64,000 nt of DNA from Magnetococcus marinus MC-1. GTDB lineage: Bacteria; Pseudomonadota; Magnetococcia; Magnetococcales; Magnetococcaceae. A program made the translations under genes and the position numbers. The notes beneath the pieces were generated by a model. That model was not told the origin of the DNA. It was given only the letters and a program-made list of their open reading frames with translations, and ran no database searches. Every line of letters begins with the position of its first letter. Position 1 is the first letter of the stretch. The DNA lies in assembly GCF_000014865.1 (NCBI RefSeq), contig NC_008576.1, forward strand, positions 1,579,501 to 1,643,500, written 5' to 3'. Shown here in pieces: positions 30,276-38,169 of the stretch.

Positions 30276-32132
30276 ATGGCCTTGTCCGCAGCGCAGATTT
30301 ACGAAGATGCATTCCTTCAGGGGCTGATGCCCGATCCGCGTCTGACGGTCTCTGAATGGGCCGATGAGCACCGTATGCTGTCATCCGTGGCCTCGGGGGA
30401 ACCCGGCCCTTGGCGCACCGATCGCACCCCCTATCTGCAAGAGGTGATGGACTCTCTTTCACCCAGCTCACCCATTGAGCGGGTGGTGGCGATGTTTGGC
30501 AGTCAGCTGGGTAAAACCGAGTGTGGCCTGAACTGGGTGGGGTATGTGATCCACCATGCGCCAGGGCCCATGCTGATGGTTCAGCCTACGGTGGAGATGG
30601 CCAAACGCTACTCCAAACAGCGGGTGGGACCGCTGATCGAATCAAGTTCTGAAATCCGGGAGCGGGTAAAACCGGCTCGGTCACGGGATTCCGGAAACAC
30701 GGTGCTCTCCAAGGAGTTTCCTGGGGGCATCCTCTTGATGACCGGAGCCAACAGCGCGGTGGGGCTCTCCTCCGCGCCGATCCGTTATCTCTTCATGGAT
30801 GAGGTGGATCGTTTCCCGGGCGATGCCGATGGCGAAGGGGATCCGGTAGCGTTGGCGATTCAGCGCACGGCGAACTTCTCTAACCGCAAGGTACTGCTCA
30901 CCAGCACACCCACCATCAAGGGCTTCAGCCGCATTGAAGCGGCCTATGCCGAGAGCGATCAGCGTCAGTTCTGGGTACCCTGCCCAGAGTGTGGTGAGTT
31001 TCAGGTGCTGACATGGGCCCAGGTGAAATGGCCTCGTGGTGAGCGCAAGCTGGCGTTTTACCTCTGCCCCCACTGTGAAGCAGAGCTGGCGGATCATCAA
31101 AAGGGCTGGATGCTGGAAAATGGTGTCTGGCGAGCGGCGGCAGCAGGGGATGGGAAAACTGCTGGTTTTCACCTCTCCTCCCTCTATAGCCCCCATGGTT
31201 GGACCTCCTGGGGGGACATTGCGGTGGAGCATGGTCTGGTGCACAAGGATCCGCCCCGTTTGAAAGTATGGATCAACACCAAGCTGGGTGAAACCTGGGA
31301 AGAGGATGCGGATCGTGTTGATGGCGAAGGGCTCATGGAGCGTCGAGAGGCGTGGGGTGCACTGCTCCCTGCTGATGTGGCTGTGCTCACAGCTGGTGTG
31401 GATGTGCAGGATGATCGTCTTGAAATTGAAATCGTAGGTTGGGGACGGGATGAAGAGTCCTGGTCCATCGATTACCGGGTACTGTGGGGGGATCCCTCTT
31501 CCCCAGCGGTGTGGGAGGATCTGGATAATCTGCTCCGATATCCACGCCCACATAGTCGGCAACTACCGGATATGACGATCCGGGCCGCTGCCATTGATAC
31601 CGGTGGTCACCATACCCTGAAGTCCTATGCCTTCTGCCGATCCAGGCAGGGCCGAAGGATCTGGGCCATCAAGGGGCGTGGTGGTCAGGGAGTGCCCATC
31701 TGGCCCCGCAAGCCCTCCACCAAGAATAAGGGCAAAGTACCCCTTTTCATCGTGGGTGTAGATGCCTGCAAAGAGGCGATCCTCTCCCGTCTACGCATTG
31801 AAGAGCCAGGCCCCGGCTATCTGCACTTTCCCATGCAACGGGATGGGGACTACTTCAAACAACTCACCGCTGAATCGGTGGTGACCCGTTATCACAAGGG
31901 CCGCCCCATTCGGGAGTGGAAGAAGCGGGATTCCGATCGCAACGAGGCGTTGGATTGTCGTGTCTATGCCATGGCCGCTCTGCAGGGGCTGATTGCCATG
32001 GGCTTTCGACTGAACCGGGATGTTGAAAAGCTTGCGGAACACCCGTTGAAGGATGCCATAGCCGAGTCGGGTGCCTCACAACCCAAACGCATCAAACCGA
32101 AACGACGGGTCATTCAATCGAGTTGGATGTGA
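30276..32132 (+). CDS. terminase large subunit (lambda gpA family)
   Basis: 618 aa. GpA-type N-terminus (LTVSEWADEHRML) then the ATPase with motif I GSQLGKTE near 72-79, motif II FMDEVDRFP near 172-180 and motif III LLTSTPTIKG near 208-217. A zinc-like CPECGEF/CPHCEAEL pair lies near 236-262. The nuclease half (residues 370-600) has acidic residues at VLTAGVDVQDD and a late IDTGGHH. It drives DNA into capsids and cuts concatemers. Forward-strand portal and head genes follow. Confidence 0.93.
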   Translation: MALSAAQIYEDAFLQGLMPDPRLTVSEWADEHRMLSSVASGEPGPWRTDRTPYLQEVMDSLSPSSPIERVVAMFGSQLGKTECGLNWVGYVIHHAPGPMLMVQPTVEMAKRYSKQRVGPLIESSSEIRERVKPARSRDSGNTVLSKEFPGGILLMTGANSAVGLSSAPIRYLFMDEVDRFPGDADGEGDPVALAIQRTANFSNRKVLLTSTPTIKGFSRIEAAYAESDQRQFWVPCPECGEFQVLTWAQVKWPRGERKLAFYLCPHCEAELADHQKGWMLENGVWRAAAAGDGKTAGFHLSSLYSPHGWTSWGDIAVEHGLVHKDPPRLKVWINTKLGETWEEDADRVDGEGLMERREAWGALLPADVAVLTAGVDVQDDRLEIEIVGWGRDEESWSIDYRVLWGDPSSPAVWEDLDNLLRYPRPHSRQLPDMTIRAAAIDTGGHHTLKSYAFCRSRQGRRIWAIKGRGGQGVPIWPRKPSTKNKGKVPLFIVGVDACKEAILSRLRIEEPGPGYLHFPMQRDGDYFKQLTAESVVTRYHKGRPIREWKKRDSDRNEALDCRVYAMAALQGLIAMGFRLNRDVEKLAEHPLKDAIAESGASQPKRIKPKRRVIQSSWM

Positions 32133-32387
32133 TTACCCCGGGAGGCGAGGTAATTGGCCCATCAATGCAGCGTAACGATTCGAATCGTAAGGCTGATTGT
32201 GCTGGTTGATCATGAACATCTCATGAGCCAGTACGCTGGCCATGAGGCGTTTGGCTTCATCTGCATCAAAACCGCTTTTCTGCAGCCGCTCAAAGGTGGT
32301 CCGTGAGATGGCGGGATCGTTGGTTTCAATTTGAGTGGAAATGGCTTGGATCATTCCCTCTCGTATATGTCGGGCCGCAACGTTCAT
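32133..32387 (-). CDS. conserved small protein of unknown function (84 aa)
   Basis: Starts at ATG 32387 (AAGGGA upstream); the earlier TTG frame start at 32414 is less likely. The pattern ETNDPAISRTTFERLQKSGF, DEAKRLMASVLAHEMF and a C-terminal NRYAALMGQLPRLPG matches a widespread small bacterial family with no known function. It lies antiparallel between terminase large and the gpW-like gene and ends flush against the terminase stop, so it is an inserted minus-strand gene. Confidence 0.6.
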   Translation of the reverse strand: MNVAARHIREGMIQAISTQIETNDPAISRTTFERLQKSGFDADEAKRLMASVLAHEMFMINQHNQPYDSNRYAALMGQLPRLPG

Positions 32388-32449
32388 GAGAGCATTCCCT
32401 TGCTGGATGGTCAACGAAACCAGAATGCCCTTTGACTGGAGGTATGTCC

Positions 32450-32665
32450 ATGGCCACAGTATCCGAATTACAAGTCCGAAGAGATAAACTCCTGGAGCGT
32501 TTGGAATCTCTTCAAACTCGCGTCAGCCATGGGGATAAGACCGTACAGTATGACCTCAGCCAAGCCCGTGAAGCGTTGGATCTATTGGACCGAGAAATAG
32601 CCCGTAATGGTGGCAACCGTCGTGTCGCCCGACACCTGCGCGTGCGCAGCAATAAGGATCTCTAA
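32450..32665 (+). CDS. gpW-like head-tail joining protein
   Basis: 71 aa from ATG 32450 (GGAGG 7 bases upstream). Two helices with a short basic end (KLLERLESLQ..., then REIARNGGNRRVARHLRVR) as in lambda gpW, which sits at the same place between terminase and portal. gpW closes the portal after packaging so that tails can attach. The stop overlaps the portal start by 1 base. Confidence 0.75.
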   Translation: MATVSELQVRRDKLLERLESLQTRVSHGDKTVQYDLSQAREALDLLDREIARNGGNRRVARHLRVRSNKDL

Positions 32666-34149
32666 TGAAGCTGTTTAAGCGTCTGTTTGGTGGTCCTCCC
32701 AAACGCCGGGCAGGATATGAAGGGGCCGCATCTGGTCGGCGGCTGGGTAACTGGCAGCCGGAAGAGGCCGGGATCAATGCCCTGCTGTTTCGCGATGCCA
32801 CCCTCATGCGTGCACGCTCACGAGACTTGGTGCGCCGTAATGCCTGGGCATCCAACGCTGTAGACTCTCTGGTTGGGAACCTTGTGGGTACCGGTATCAA
32901 GCCCCAATCCACGGTAAAAGACCCCCAGATCAAAGCCCAGATTCAGTCTTTATGGCTGGCCTGGACAAAAGAGGCCGATGCCCACGGCATGCTGGGCTTC
33001 TATGGCCTTCAGGCTTTGATTGCCCGCGCTATGATCGAGGGGGGCGAGGTGCTGGTACGGCTGCGCAATCGGGATGCCCGTGATGGCTTGTTAGTCCCCC
33101 TTCAACTCCAGGTATTGGAGCCCGAACATCTCCCTGCCAGTGACAGCCGGGATCTACCCAACGGGCATCGGGTAAGGGCTGGGATTGAGTTTGACAAGAT
33201 CGGTCGCCGGGTCGCCTACCATCTGTTTCGGGAACACCCCGGTGAACAGCCCATGCTGTTCAAAGCGGGGGATGTAGTCCGGGTGCCAGGCTCAGAAGTG
33301 TGTCACATTTTCAAACCTCTGCGCCCCGGTCAGCTAAGAGGAGAACCCTGGATGGCTCAGGCGTTGGTCCGCCTCCATGAGTTGGATCAGTACGACGATG
33401 CGGAGCTGGTGCGGAAAAAGACCGCCGCGCTCATCGCCGGCTTCATCACCAAACCTGACCCCGAGTTGGGCGTTGGCGGTGAGGATGGACAGGACCCGGA
33501 TGAACAGGGGGCCGTCCCCGTCACCTGGGCTCCCGGCACCATGCAGGTCCTGCTACCCGGTGAGGATGTAAAGTTTTCCGATCCGGCAGACGTGGGCGGT
33601 CAATACGGGGAGTTCATGCGCACCCAACTCCGCGCTGTGGCTGTAGGGCTTGGGCTGACTTATGAGCAACTCACCGGCGACCTCACTGGGGTGAACTACT
33701 CCTCCATCCGTGCTGGCATGGTGGAGTTTCGCCGCCGCATGGAACAGATCCAGCGCATGGTCTTGATCCATCAGCTTTGCCGCCCTGTATGGGAACGGTG
33801 GATGGATCAGGCTGTTTTGTCGGGTGCTTTGCAGCTTCCCGAGTACAGCAAACGCCGCCGTGAATATCTGGCGGTGAAGTGGATACCTCAAGGGTGGACC
33901 TGGGTGGATCCACAAAAAGAGATGAACTCCATCATCTGGGCGATCCGGGCTGGTCTGCTCAGTCGGGCTGAAGCAGTCTCTACCTACGGCTATGACATCG
34001 AAGAGATCGACCGGGAGATCGTAGCCGATAACAAGCGTGCCGATGAACTGGGGCTTGTGTTTGACTCTGACTCACGGCGTACTTCCCGGTCGGGAGTTTC
34101 GCGGGACAGCAAGCAGAGTGATACAGAGCTTGTGGATCTGAATGCATAA
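32665..34149 (+). CDS. portal protein (lambda gpB family)
   Basis: 494 aa. Typical Phage_portal_2 features: a charged start (KLFKRLFGGPPKRRAGYEG), ARSRDLVRRNAWASNAVDSL near 50-70, then GEPWMAQALVRLHELDQYDD near 225-245 and TYEQLTGDLTGVNYSSIRAG near 330-350, which is a hallmark of this family. The portal is the dodecameric channel for DNA entry. It ends 2 bases before a minus-strand insert, then the S49 protease gene follows. Confidence 0.93.
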   Translation: MKLFKRLFGGPPKRRAGYEGAASGRRLGNWQPEEAGINALLFRDATLMRARSRDLVRRNAWASNAVDSLVGNLVGTGIKPQSTVKDPQIKAQIQSLWLAWTKEADAHGMLGFYGLQALIARAMIEGGEVLVRLRNRDARDGLLVPLQLQVLEPEHLPASDSRDLPNGHRVRAGIEFDKIGRRVAYHLFREHPGEQPMLFKAGDVVRVPGSEVCHIFKPLRPGQLRGEPWMAQALVRLHELDQYDDAELVRKKTAALIAGFITKPDPELGVGGEDGQDPDEQGAVPVTWAPGTMQVLLPGEDVKFSDPADVGGQYGEFMRTQLRAVAVGLGLTYEQLTGDLTGVNYSSIRAGMVEFRRRMEQIQRMVLIHQLCRPVWERWMDQAVLSGALQLPEYSKRRREYLAVKWIPQGWTWVDPQKEMNSIIWAIRAGLLSRAEAVSTYGYDIEEIDREIVADNKRADELGLVFDSDSRRTSRSGVSRDSKQSDTELVDLNA

Positions 34150-34150
34150 A

Positions 34151-34480
34151 TTAAGCGTTTTGAAGATGGCTCACTGCTTTGTGAATGCTTAGGACGTTTT
34201 CATCAAGGTTCATCATGATACAAATTCCACGATTGTATACCTCAATCTCTACAACATCGTCGGTGAGAATAATTCTGAGGTGATCGTATTCAAGAGGATC
34301 TCCCAGGTGTTTTTTGCCATAAGAACCACCGAGATTAAGAAGATTTACCTCGTGCATCTGCTTAATAAACTCAGACGGGATGTTTGAAGACTTCCATGTT
34401 TTTAGTGGTAAATCAGAAGGTTTCATCCCTGGTTTCAGAAGCCCCCAACGATATTCAATAGCTTTTAAATCCTGAAGCAT
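34151..34480 (-). CDS. minus-strand inserted gene between portal and protease (109 aa)
   Basis: Starts at ATG 34480 with GAGGAG upstream. The protein has a helical N-terminus and a beta-rich C-terminus (EYDHLRIILTDDVVEIEVYN), and ends HLQNA. It separates portal and protease genes, which are normally adjacent, so it is a moron-type gene. Codon use is AT-rich compared with both neighbours, a sign of recent arrival. No family recognised. Confidence 0.6.
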   Translation of the reverse strand: MLQDLKAIEYRWGLLKPGMKPSDLPLKTWKSSNIPSEFIKQMHEVNLLNLGGSYGKKHLGDPLEYDHLRIILTDDVVEIEVYNRGICIMMNLDENVLSIHKAVSHLQNA

Positions 34481-34571
34481 CAGCACATCTCCTCAATTGA
34501 TAGATCATTGAGATTATGCGCGTATTTCAGATGCGCAGCAATCTCGATATGGCATGTCTGAAGGAATTACC

Positions 34572-35882
34572 ATGACACAAAACATGTTGCCCCATCTGGC
34601 ATCCCGGATTCTCGGGACGCCGCTTATGGTCGACCGCGCCCGTTTGGAGACCATCCTCTCGGTCATTGGTCCCCGCGTCGGCTTGGAGCCAACGGCCATG
34701 CCCAGCGGCTTTGAGCCCAAGGACCATAGCTCTGATTTGATGGTCACCCCCAATGGAATCGCCGTCGTGCCTATCCACGGCACCCTGGTAAAACGGGCGG
34801 GAGCCATTGAGGCTGCATCGGGACTCACGTCCTACGCATCCGTTGAAGAAAAACTGCTGGATGCTGCTACCGACCCAGCCGTGCGAGCAATCCTGATGGA
34901 TATCGACTCCCCTGGTGGTGAGGTGGGTGGCGTGTTCGATCTGGCCGACATGATCAGTGAAGCGGGGCAGGGCAAGCCCATCTGGGCGCTGGCCGATGAC
35001 GCTTTCTCTGCTGCCTATCTTATCGCCTCCCAGGCTCATCGGATCATCGTGCCCCAGACTGCGGGGGTGGGCTCCATCGGCGTCATAGCTGTTCATGTGG
35101 ATGAGTCGGAGAAGGATGCCAAAGAGGGGCGTAGCTACACCACGGTGTTTGCCGGAGCCCGGAAAAATGACTTTTCCACCCACGCCCCTCTCTCTCTAGA
35201 GGCCCGGACTAACCTGCAACTGGAGGTAGATCGGCTCTACGGTATGTTCGTCGCCGCCGTGGCGGCAGGTCGCAAGATGCATGAATCGGCGGTGCGTGCC
35301 ACCGAGGCAGGCCTGTTCTTTGGCGACAAGGCAATCCGGGTTGGTCTGGCTGACCAGGTTGGCACCATCCGGGATGCCCTGGCTGGCCTGTCAATAACTA
35401 TTGATGCGTCCAAAAAGACCCATTCTCACCGAGCGGCACTGCCGCGGGAACCTGTGTATATGGAGGAAACCATGCCCATGGAAGAAAATCCGGCGGCTGA
35501 AACATCTGTTGTCACGTCACGACAATCCCAACCTGACCTTCACGTCAAATCCGACATAATGTCGGATTTGACTGACCAATCTGCGGTATCCAACGTTGTG
35601 GACCTAGACAAGGTCCGAGCCGAGCATGGCCAACAGATGCGTAACGAAGCGCAGGCTATTGTCGATCTCTGTGCCCTGGCGGGCATGCCTCACTTGGCAG
35701 GCGGCTATATCGCCGAAGGTACTGCTGCTGAGGCGGTACGCAAAGAGCTACTGGCCAAACGGGCCGATGCTGAAGAGATCCACTCCGAGGTGATGCCTGG
35801 TGATGGCACCCGTATGCAGCCCAGACAGAGTCTTGAAACCAACCCGGTGGTGGCCTCCTGCCGCAAACTCGCCGGTCAATAA
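34572..35882 (+). CDS. S49 family head maturation protease with C-terminal scaffold (gpC-like)
   Basis: 436 aa from ATG 34572 (AAGGAAT upstream); an ATG at 34554 is possible. The S49/SppA core covers residues about 55-270: ILMDIDSPGGEVGGVFD with the oxyanion glycine pair, ADDAFSAAYLIASQA with the nucleophile Ser, and a Lys later in KAIRVGLADQVG. Protease plus scaffold in one frame is the lambda C/Nu3 arrangement, in which the C-terminal part is also made alone from an internal start. A perfect inverted repeat lies within the scaffold half. Confidence 0.9.
   Translation: MTQNMLPHLASRILGTPLMVDRARLETILSVIGPRVGLEPTAMPSGFEPKDHSSDLMVTPNGIAVVPIHGTLVKRAGAIEAASGLTSYASVEEKLLDAATDPAVRAILMDIDSPGGEVGGVFDLADMISEAGQGKPIWALADDAFSAAYLIASQAHRIIVPQTAGVGSIGVIAVHVDESEKDAKEGRSYTTVFAGARKNDFSTHAPLSLEARTNLQLEVDRLYGMFVAAVAAGRKMHESAVRATEAGLFFGDKAIRVGLADQVGTIRDALAGLSITIDASKKTHSHRAALPREPVYMEETMPMEENPAAETSVVTSRQSQPDLHVKSDIMSDLTDQSAVSNVVDLDKVRAEHGQQMRNEAQAIVDLCALAGMPHLAGGYIAEGTAAEAVRKELLAKRADAEEIHSEVMPGDGTRMQPRQSLETNPVVASCRKLAGQ
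35472..35882 (+). CDS. nested scaffold protein from internal start (Nu3-like)
   Basis: ATG 35472 is in frame with the protease and is preceded by GGAGGA with 5 bases spacing, a strong ribosome-binding site inside a coding region. The product would have 136 aa: a disordered, acidic N-terminus, a heptad-rich helix (VVDLDKVRAEHGQQMRNEAQ) and a C-terminus likely to bind capsid. In lambda the scaffold Nu3 is made the same way. A second ATG at 35478 could also serve. Confidence 0.55.
   Translation: MPMEENPAAETSVVTSRQSQPDLHVKSDIMSDLTDQSAVSNVVDLDKVRAEHGQQMRNEAQAIVDLCALAGMPHLAGGYIAEGTAAEAVRKELLAKRADAEEIHSEVMPGDGTRMQPRQSLETNPVVASCRKLAGQ
35544..35572. repeat. perfect inverted repeat within the protease/scaffold gene
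   Basis: GTCAAATCCGACA (35544-35556) and TGTCGGATTTGAC (35560-35572) pair perfectly around the 3-base loop TAA, an unusually long exact hairpin for coding DNA. It encodes VKSDIMSDLTD. It follows the internal scaffold start by 70 bases and could influence mRNA stability or translation, or be a protein-binding site. Confidence 0.7.
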
Positions 35883-35896
35883 GGAGGTAATCAACC

Positions 35897-36562
35897 ATGC
35901 CTGCGATTCAACAAGCCAACAATCTTGGGGATGTGCTCAAGTTTGAAGCCCCCAACCTTTATTCCCGAGAGACCGTCACCGTGCTGGGTGGGGTGGGGAC
36001 CGAACGGGTACTGCCTGTAGGTACCGTGATTGGTCGCCGTACCAAATCCGAGGTAGCCGCTGCGGCCGATGCGGGTAACTCCGGGGATGGTACCATCGGG
36101 ACCGTTACCCTGGGATCCCAGGCCGTACCCGGTGTCTACAGCCTCACTTGCATCATCGCCAGCGCCGACAGCGGCACCTTTCAGGTAGTGGATCCCAATG
36201 GTCACCGCCTGCCCGATGTGACGGTGGGGATGGCCTATGACACCTCTCACCTGAAATTCACCATAGATGATGGAACCACTGACTTTGTGGTGGGGGATCA
36301 CTTCACCGTGCTGGTCACCGGGGATAGCAACGTAGTGGCCATGGACCCCACAGCGGTGGATGGCTCTGCTGATCCTATCGGCATCATCGCTCAGCGGGTA
36401 GTGGCCTCTGTAGGCCAGGATACCCCAGAGGTGGCCATCCTTCGCCATGCCATTCTGGCTGACCATGCTGTGGTCTGGCCTGAATCCATCAATGAAACAC
36501 AGAAACTGGGAGCCACGGCGGCCCTTGAGGCCCGGGGCATCCTTATCCGTTTGGGAGTATGA
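35897..36562 (+). CDS. head decoration protein (lambda gpD family) with inserted domain
   Basis: 221 aa, twice the length of lambda gpD. N-terminus (ETVTVLGGVGTERVLPVGTV) and C-terminus (VVASVGQDTPEVAILRHAIL, then ARGILIRLGV) match the decoration family. Between them (residues 65-150) lies an insert with a beta-sandwich look (GTVTLGSQAVPGVYSLTCII, then DFVVGDHFTVLV). Decoration trimers stabilise expanded capsids, and inserts may display on the surface. AAGGAGGT precedes the ATG; it overlaps the capsid gene by 4 bases. Confidence 0.82.
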   Translation: MPAIQQANNLGDVLKFEAPNLYSRETVTVLGGVGTERVLPVGTVIGRRTKSEVAAAADAGNSGDGTIGTVTLGSQAVPGVYSLTCIIASADSGTFQVVDPNGHRLPDVTVGMAYDTSHLKFTIDDGTTDFVVGDHFTVLVTGDSNVVAMDPTAVDGSADPIGIIAQRVVASVGQDTPEVAILRHAILADHAVVWPESINETQKLGATAALEARGILIRLGV

Positions 36563-37578
36563 TTATGGCTCTTGCCGCAAATCCATTCAATAATGACGCT
36601 TTCGGGGCGGTAGCTCTGACAGCGGCCATCAATATTCTGCCCAACCGCTACGGTAAGCTTGAGGGCCTCAATCTGATGCCTTCCAAACCGGTCCGACTGC
36701 GCCAGATCGCCATTGAGGAGCGCAATGGGGTGCTCTCCCTGCTGCCTACCGCAGCAGTAGGATCCCCTGGAAGTACCGGTAAGCGCGGAAAACGGCGTAT
36801 CCGCTCCTTTGTTATTCCCCATATCCCCCATGATGATGTGGTGCTCCCTGAAGAGATTGCCGGGGTGCGTGCCTTCGGCAGTGAAGGGGAGCTTGAGGCG
36901 GTCTCCGATGTGCTGGCCATGCATCTGCAATCCATGCGGGATAAACATGCCATCACTCTTGAGCACCTGCGTATGGGGGCTTTGAAGGGAGAGATACTCG
37001 ATGCCGATGGCTCGGTAATCTACAACCTCTTTGATGAGTTCCAAATCAGCCCTAAAACCATCAACTTTGAATTGGATGACGCTACCACCGATGTGAAGGC
37101 CAAATGCCTGGAGCTGAAACGCTATCTGGAGGATAACCTCCGGGGGGAATTCATGACCGGGATCCATGTGCTGGTTTCTCCAGAGTTTATGGATGCCCTG
37201 ACCGGCCATGCCCGCGTCGAAAGCGCCTATCAGCTTTGGCAGCAGGGGCTGATGTTGCGTAGTGACATGCGCCATGGGTTTGAGTTTGGAGGCGTTATAT
37301 TCGAAGAGTATCGGGGCCAAGCGACGGATCCCGGTGGTGCCGTGCGGCGCTTTATCGCTGCAGGGGAGGGGCATGCGTTTCCTACAGGGACCAGCCAGAC
37401 ATTCTGTACCTATTTTGCCCCGGCTGACTTCAATGAGTCGGTTAACACCCTGGGGCAGCCGCTCTATGCCAAGCAGGAGCCCCGTAAGTTTGAACGGGGC
37501 ACCGACCTGCACACCCAGTCCAACCCGCTGCCCATGTGCCACCGCCCTGGCGTGCTGGTCAAACTGACCGCCAGCTGA
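36559..37578 (+). CDS. major capsid protein (lambda gpE family)
   Basis: 339 aa. The E-family signature is present: FNNDAFGAVALTAAINILPN at the start, then GVLSLLPT near 50, a basic loop GKRGKRRIRSFVIPHIPHDD near 75-95 and DEFQISPKTINFELDD near 160-178. HK97-fold capsid protein of siphoviruses with gpD-type decoration. The position after decoration protein follows lambda. The next gene begins 2 bases downstream. Confidence 0.93.
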   Translation: MIMALAANPFNNDAFGAVALTAAINILPNRYGKLEGLNLMPSKPVRLRQIAIEERNGVLSLLPTAAVGSPGSTGKRGKRRIRSFVIPHIPHDDVVLPEEIAGVRAFGSEGELEAVSDVLAMHLQSMRDKHAITLEHLRMGALKGEILDADGSVIYNLFDEFQISPKTINFELDDATTDVKAKCLELKRYLEDNLRGEFMTGIHVLVSPEFMDALTGHARVESAYQLWQQGLMLRSDMRHGFEFGGVIFEEYRGQATDPGGAVRRFIAAGEGHAFPTGTSQTFCTYFAPADFNESVNTLGQPLYAKQEPRKFERGTDLHTQSNPLPMCHRPGVLVKLTAS

Positions 37579-37580
37579 TC

Positions 37581-37898
37581 ATGGCTGCCTGGGATGACGG
37601 GCTGATTGGTCTCAATGCAGCCTGTATTGAGGTCTTTGGCCAAGCCATCATCCACACCCCCGCTGGCGGGGAGCCATCTGAGCTCTCCGCCATTTTTGAT
37701 TCCAGCCGTGAGATCACCACCATCGATGCCGTTGGTGTGCCGGTGCAGAGCTATCGACCGGTCATTGAGGGGCGAGAGGCCGACTTTGCCACACGTCCTG
37801 CGGTGGGTGATGGGGTGGCGGTCGGTGGGATCAACTACCGCGTCATGGATGTGCAACCCCATGGGGATGGTTGGTTGGCGCTGATTCTTCGGAGGTAA
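37581..37898 (+). CDS. head-tail joining protein (FII-like)
   Basis: 105 aa from ATG 37581 (the capsid stop is 3 bases upstream). The C-terminus (DGVAVGGINYRVMDVQPHGDGWLALILRR) resembles the attachment protein family of lambda gpFII, which joins the head to the tail. Length and order agree with this family. It couples to the next gene through TAATG. Confidence 0.65.
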   Translation: MAAWDDGLIGLNAACIEVFGQAIIHTPAGGEPSELSAIFDSSREITTIDAVGVPVQSYRPVIEGREADFATRPAVGDGVAVGGINYRVMDVQPHGDGWLALILRR

Positions 37899-37900
37899 TG

Positions 37901-38158
37901 GTGTCTCTGTTTAAGAAGGTGTTTCCCGAACTGGTGCATGAGGCGGAGAGTCTGCTCATCCGCCGTATTGCCTATGACCTGGATGGCAACCCTGAATACA
38001 TCGGGCAGGCCAATCCAGGGGCCCTGGATGCTGATGATGCATGGTTTGTCCGGCGCATCGCCTATGAGGGGGGCAATCCGGTCTCCATCCTGTTTGCCGA
38101 AGGCTCCACCAAGTTTAACAAGCGCTGGGATCTGCGTGGATCCTATGACTATCGATAG
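37901..38158 (+). CDS. small phage head-tail region protein (85 aa)
   Basis: I chose the GTG at 37901 with GGAGG 5 bases upstream (the ATG at 37898 is too near). The sequence MSLFKKVFPELVHEAESLLI, then RRIAYEGGNPVSILFAEGST, ending RGSYDYR, is found next to head completion genes in several phages. The fold is probably alpha/beta. Function unknown, but conserved position supports a role in head completion. Confidence 0.65.
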   Translation: MSLFKKVFPELVHEAESLLIRRIAYDLDGNPEYIGQANPGALDADDAWFVRRIAYEGGNPVSILFAEGSTKFNKRWDLRGSYDYR

Positions 38159-38169
38159 GAGCAACCGTC

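Noticed and set aside
30681-31562. 293-aa minus-strand frame over the terminase
   Set aside because: Shadow of the large terminase subunit, whose ATPase motifs are complete on the plus strand.
34554-34571. Earlier start ATG at 34554 for the S49 protease
   Set aside because: The ATG at 34572 has a better ribosome-binding site; the six extra residues have no family support. Either is possible.
36391-37542. 383-aa minus-strand frame over the capsid gene
   Set aside because: Antisense to the capsid E gene with firm family signature; no start signal and no recognisable protein.
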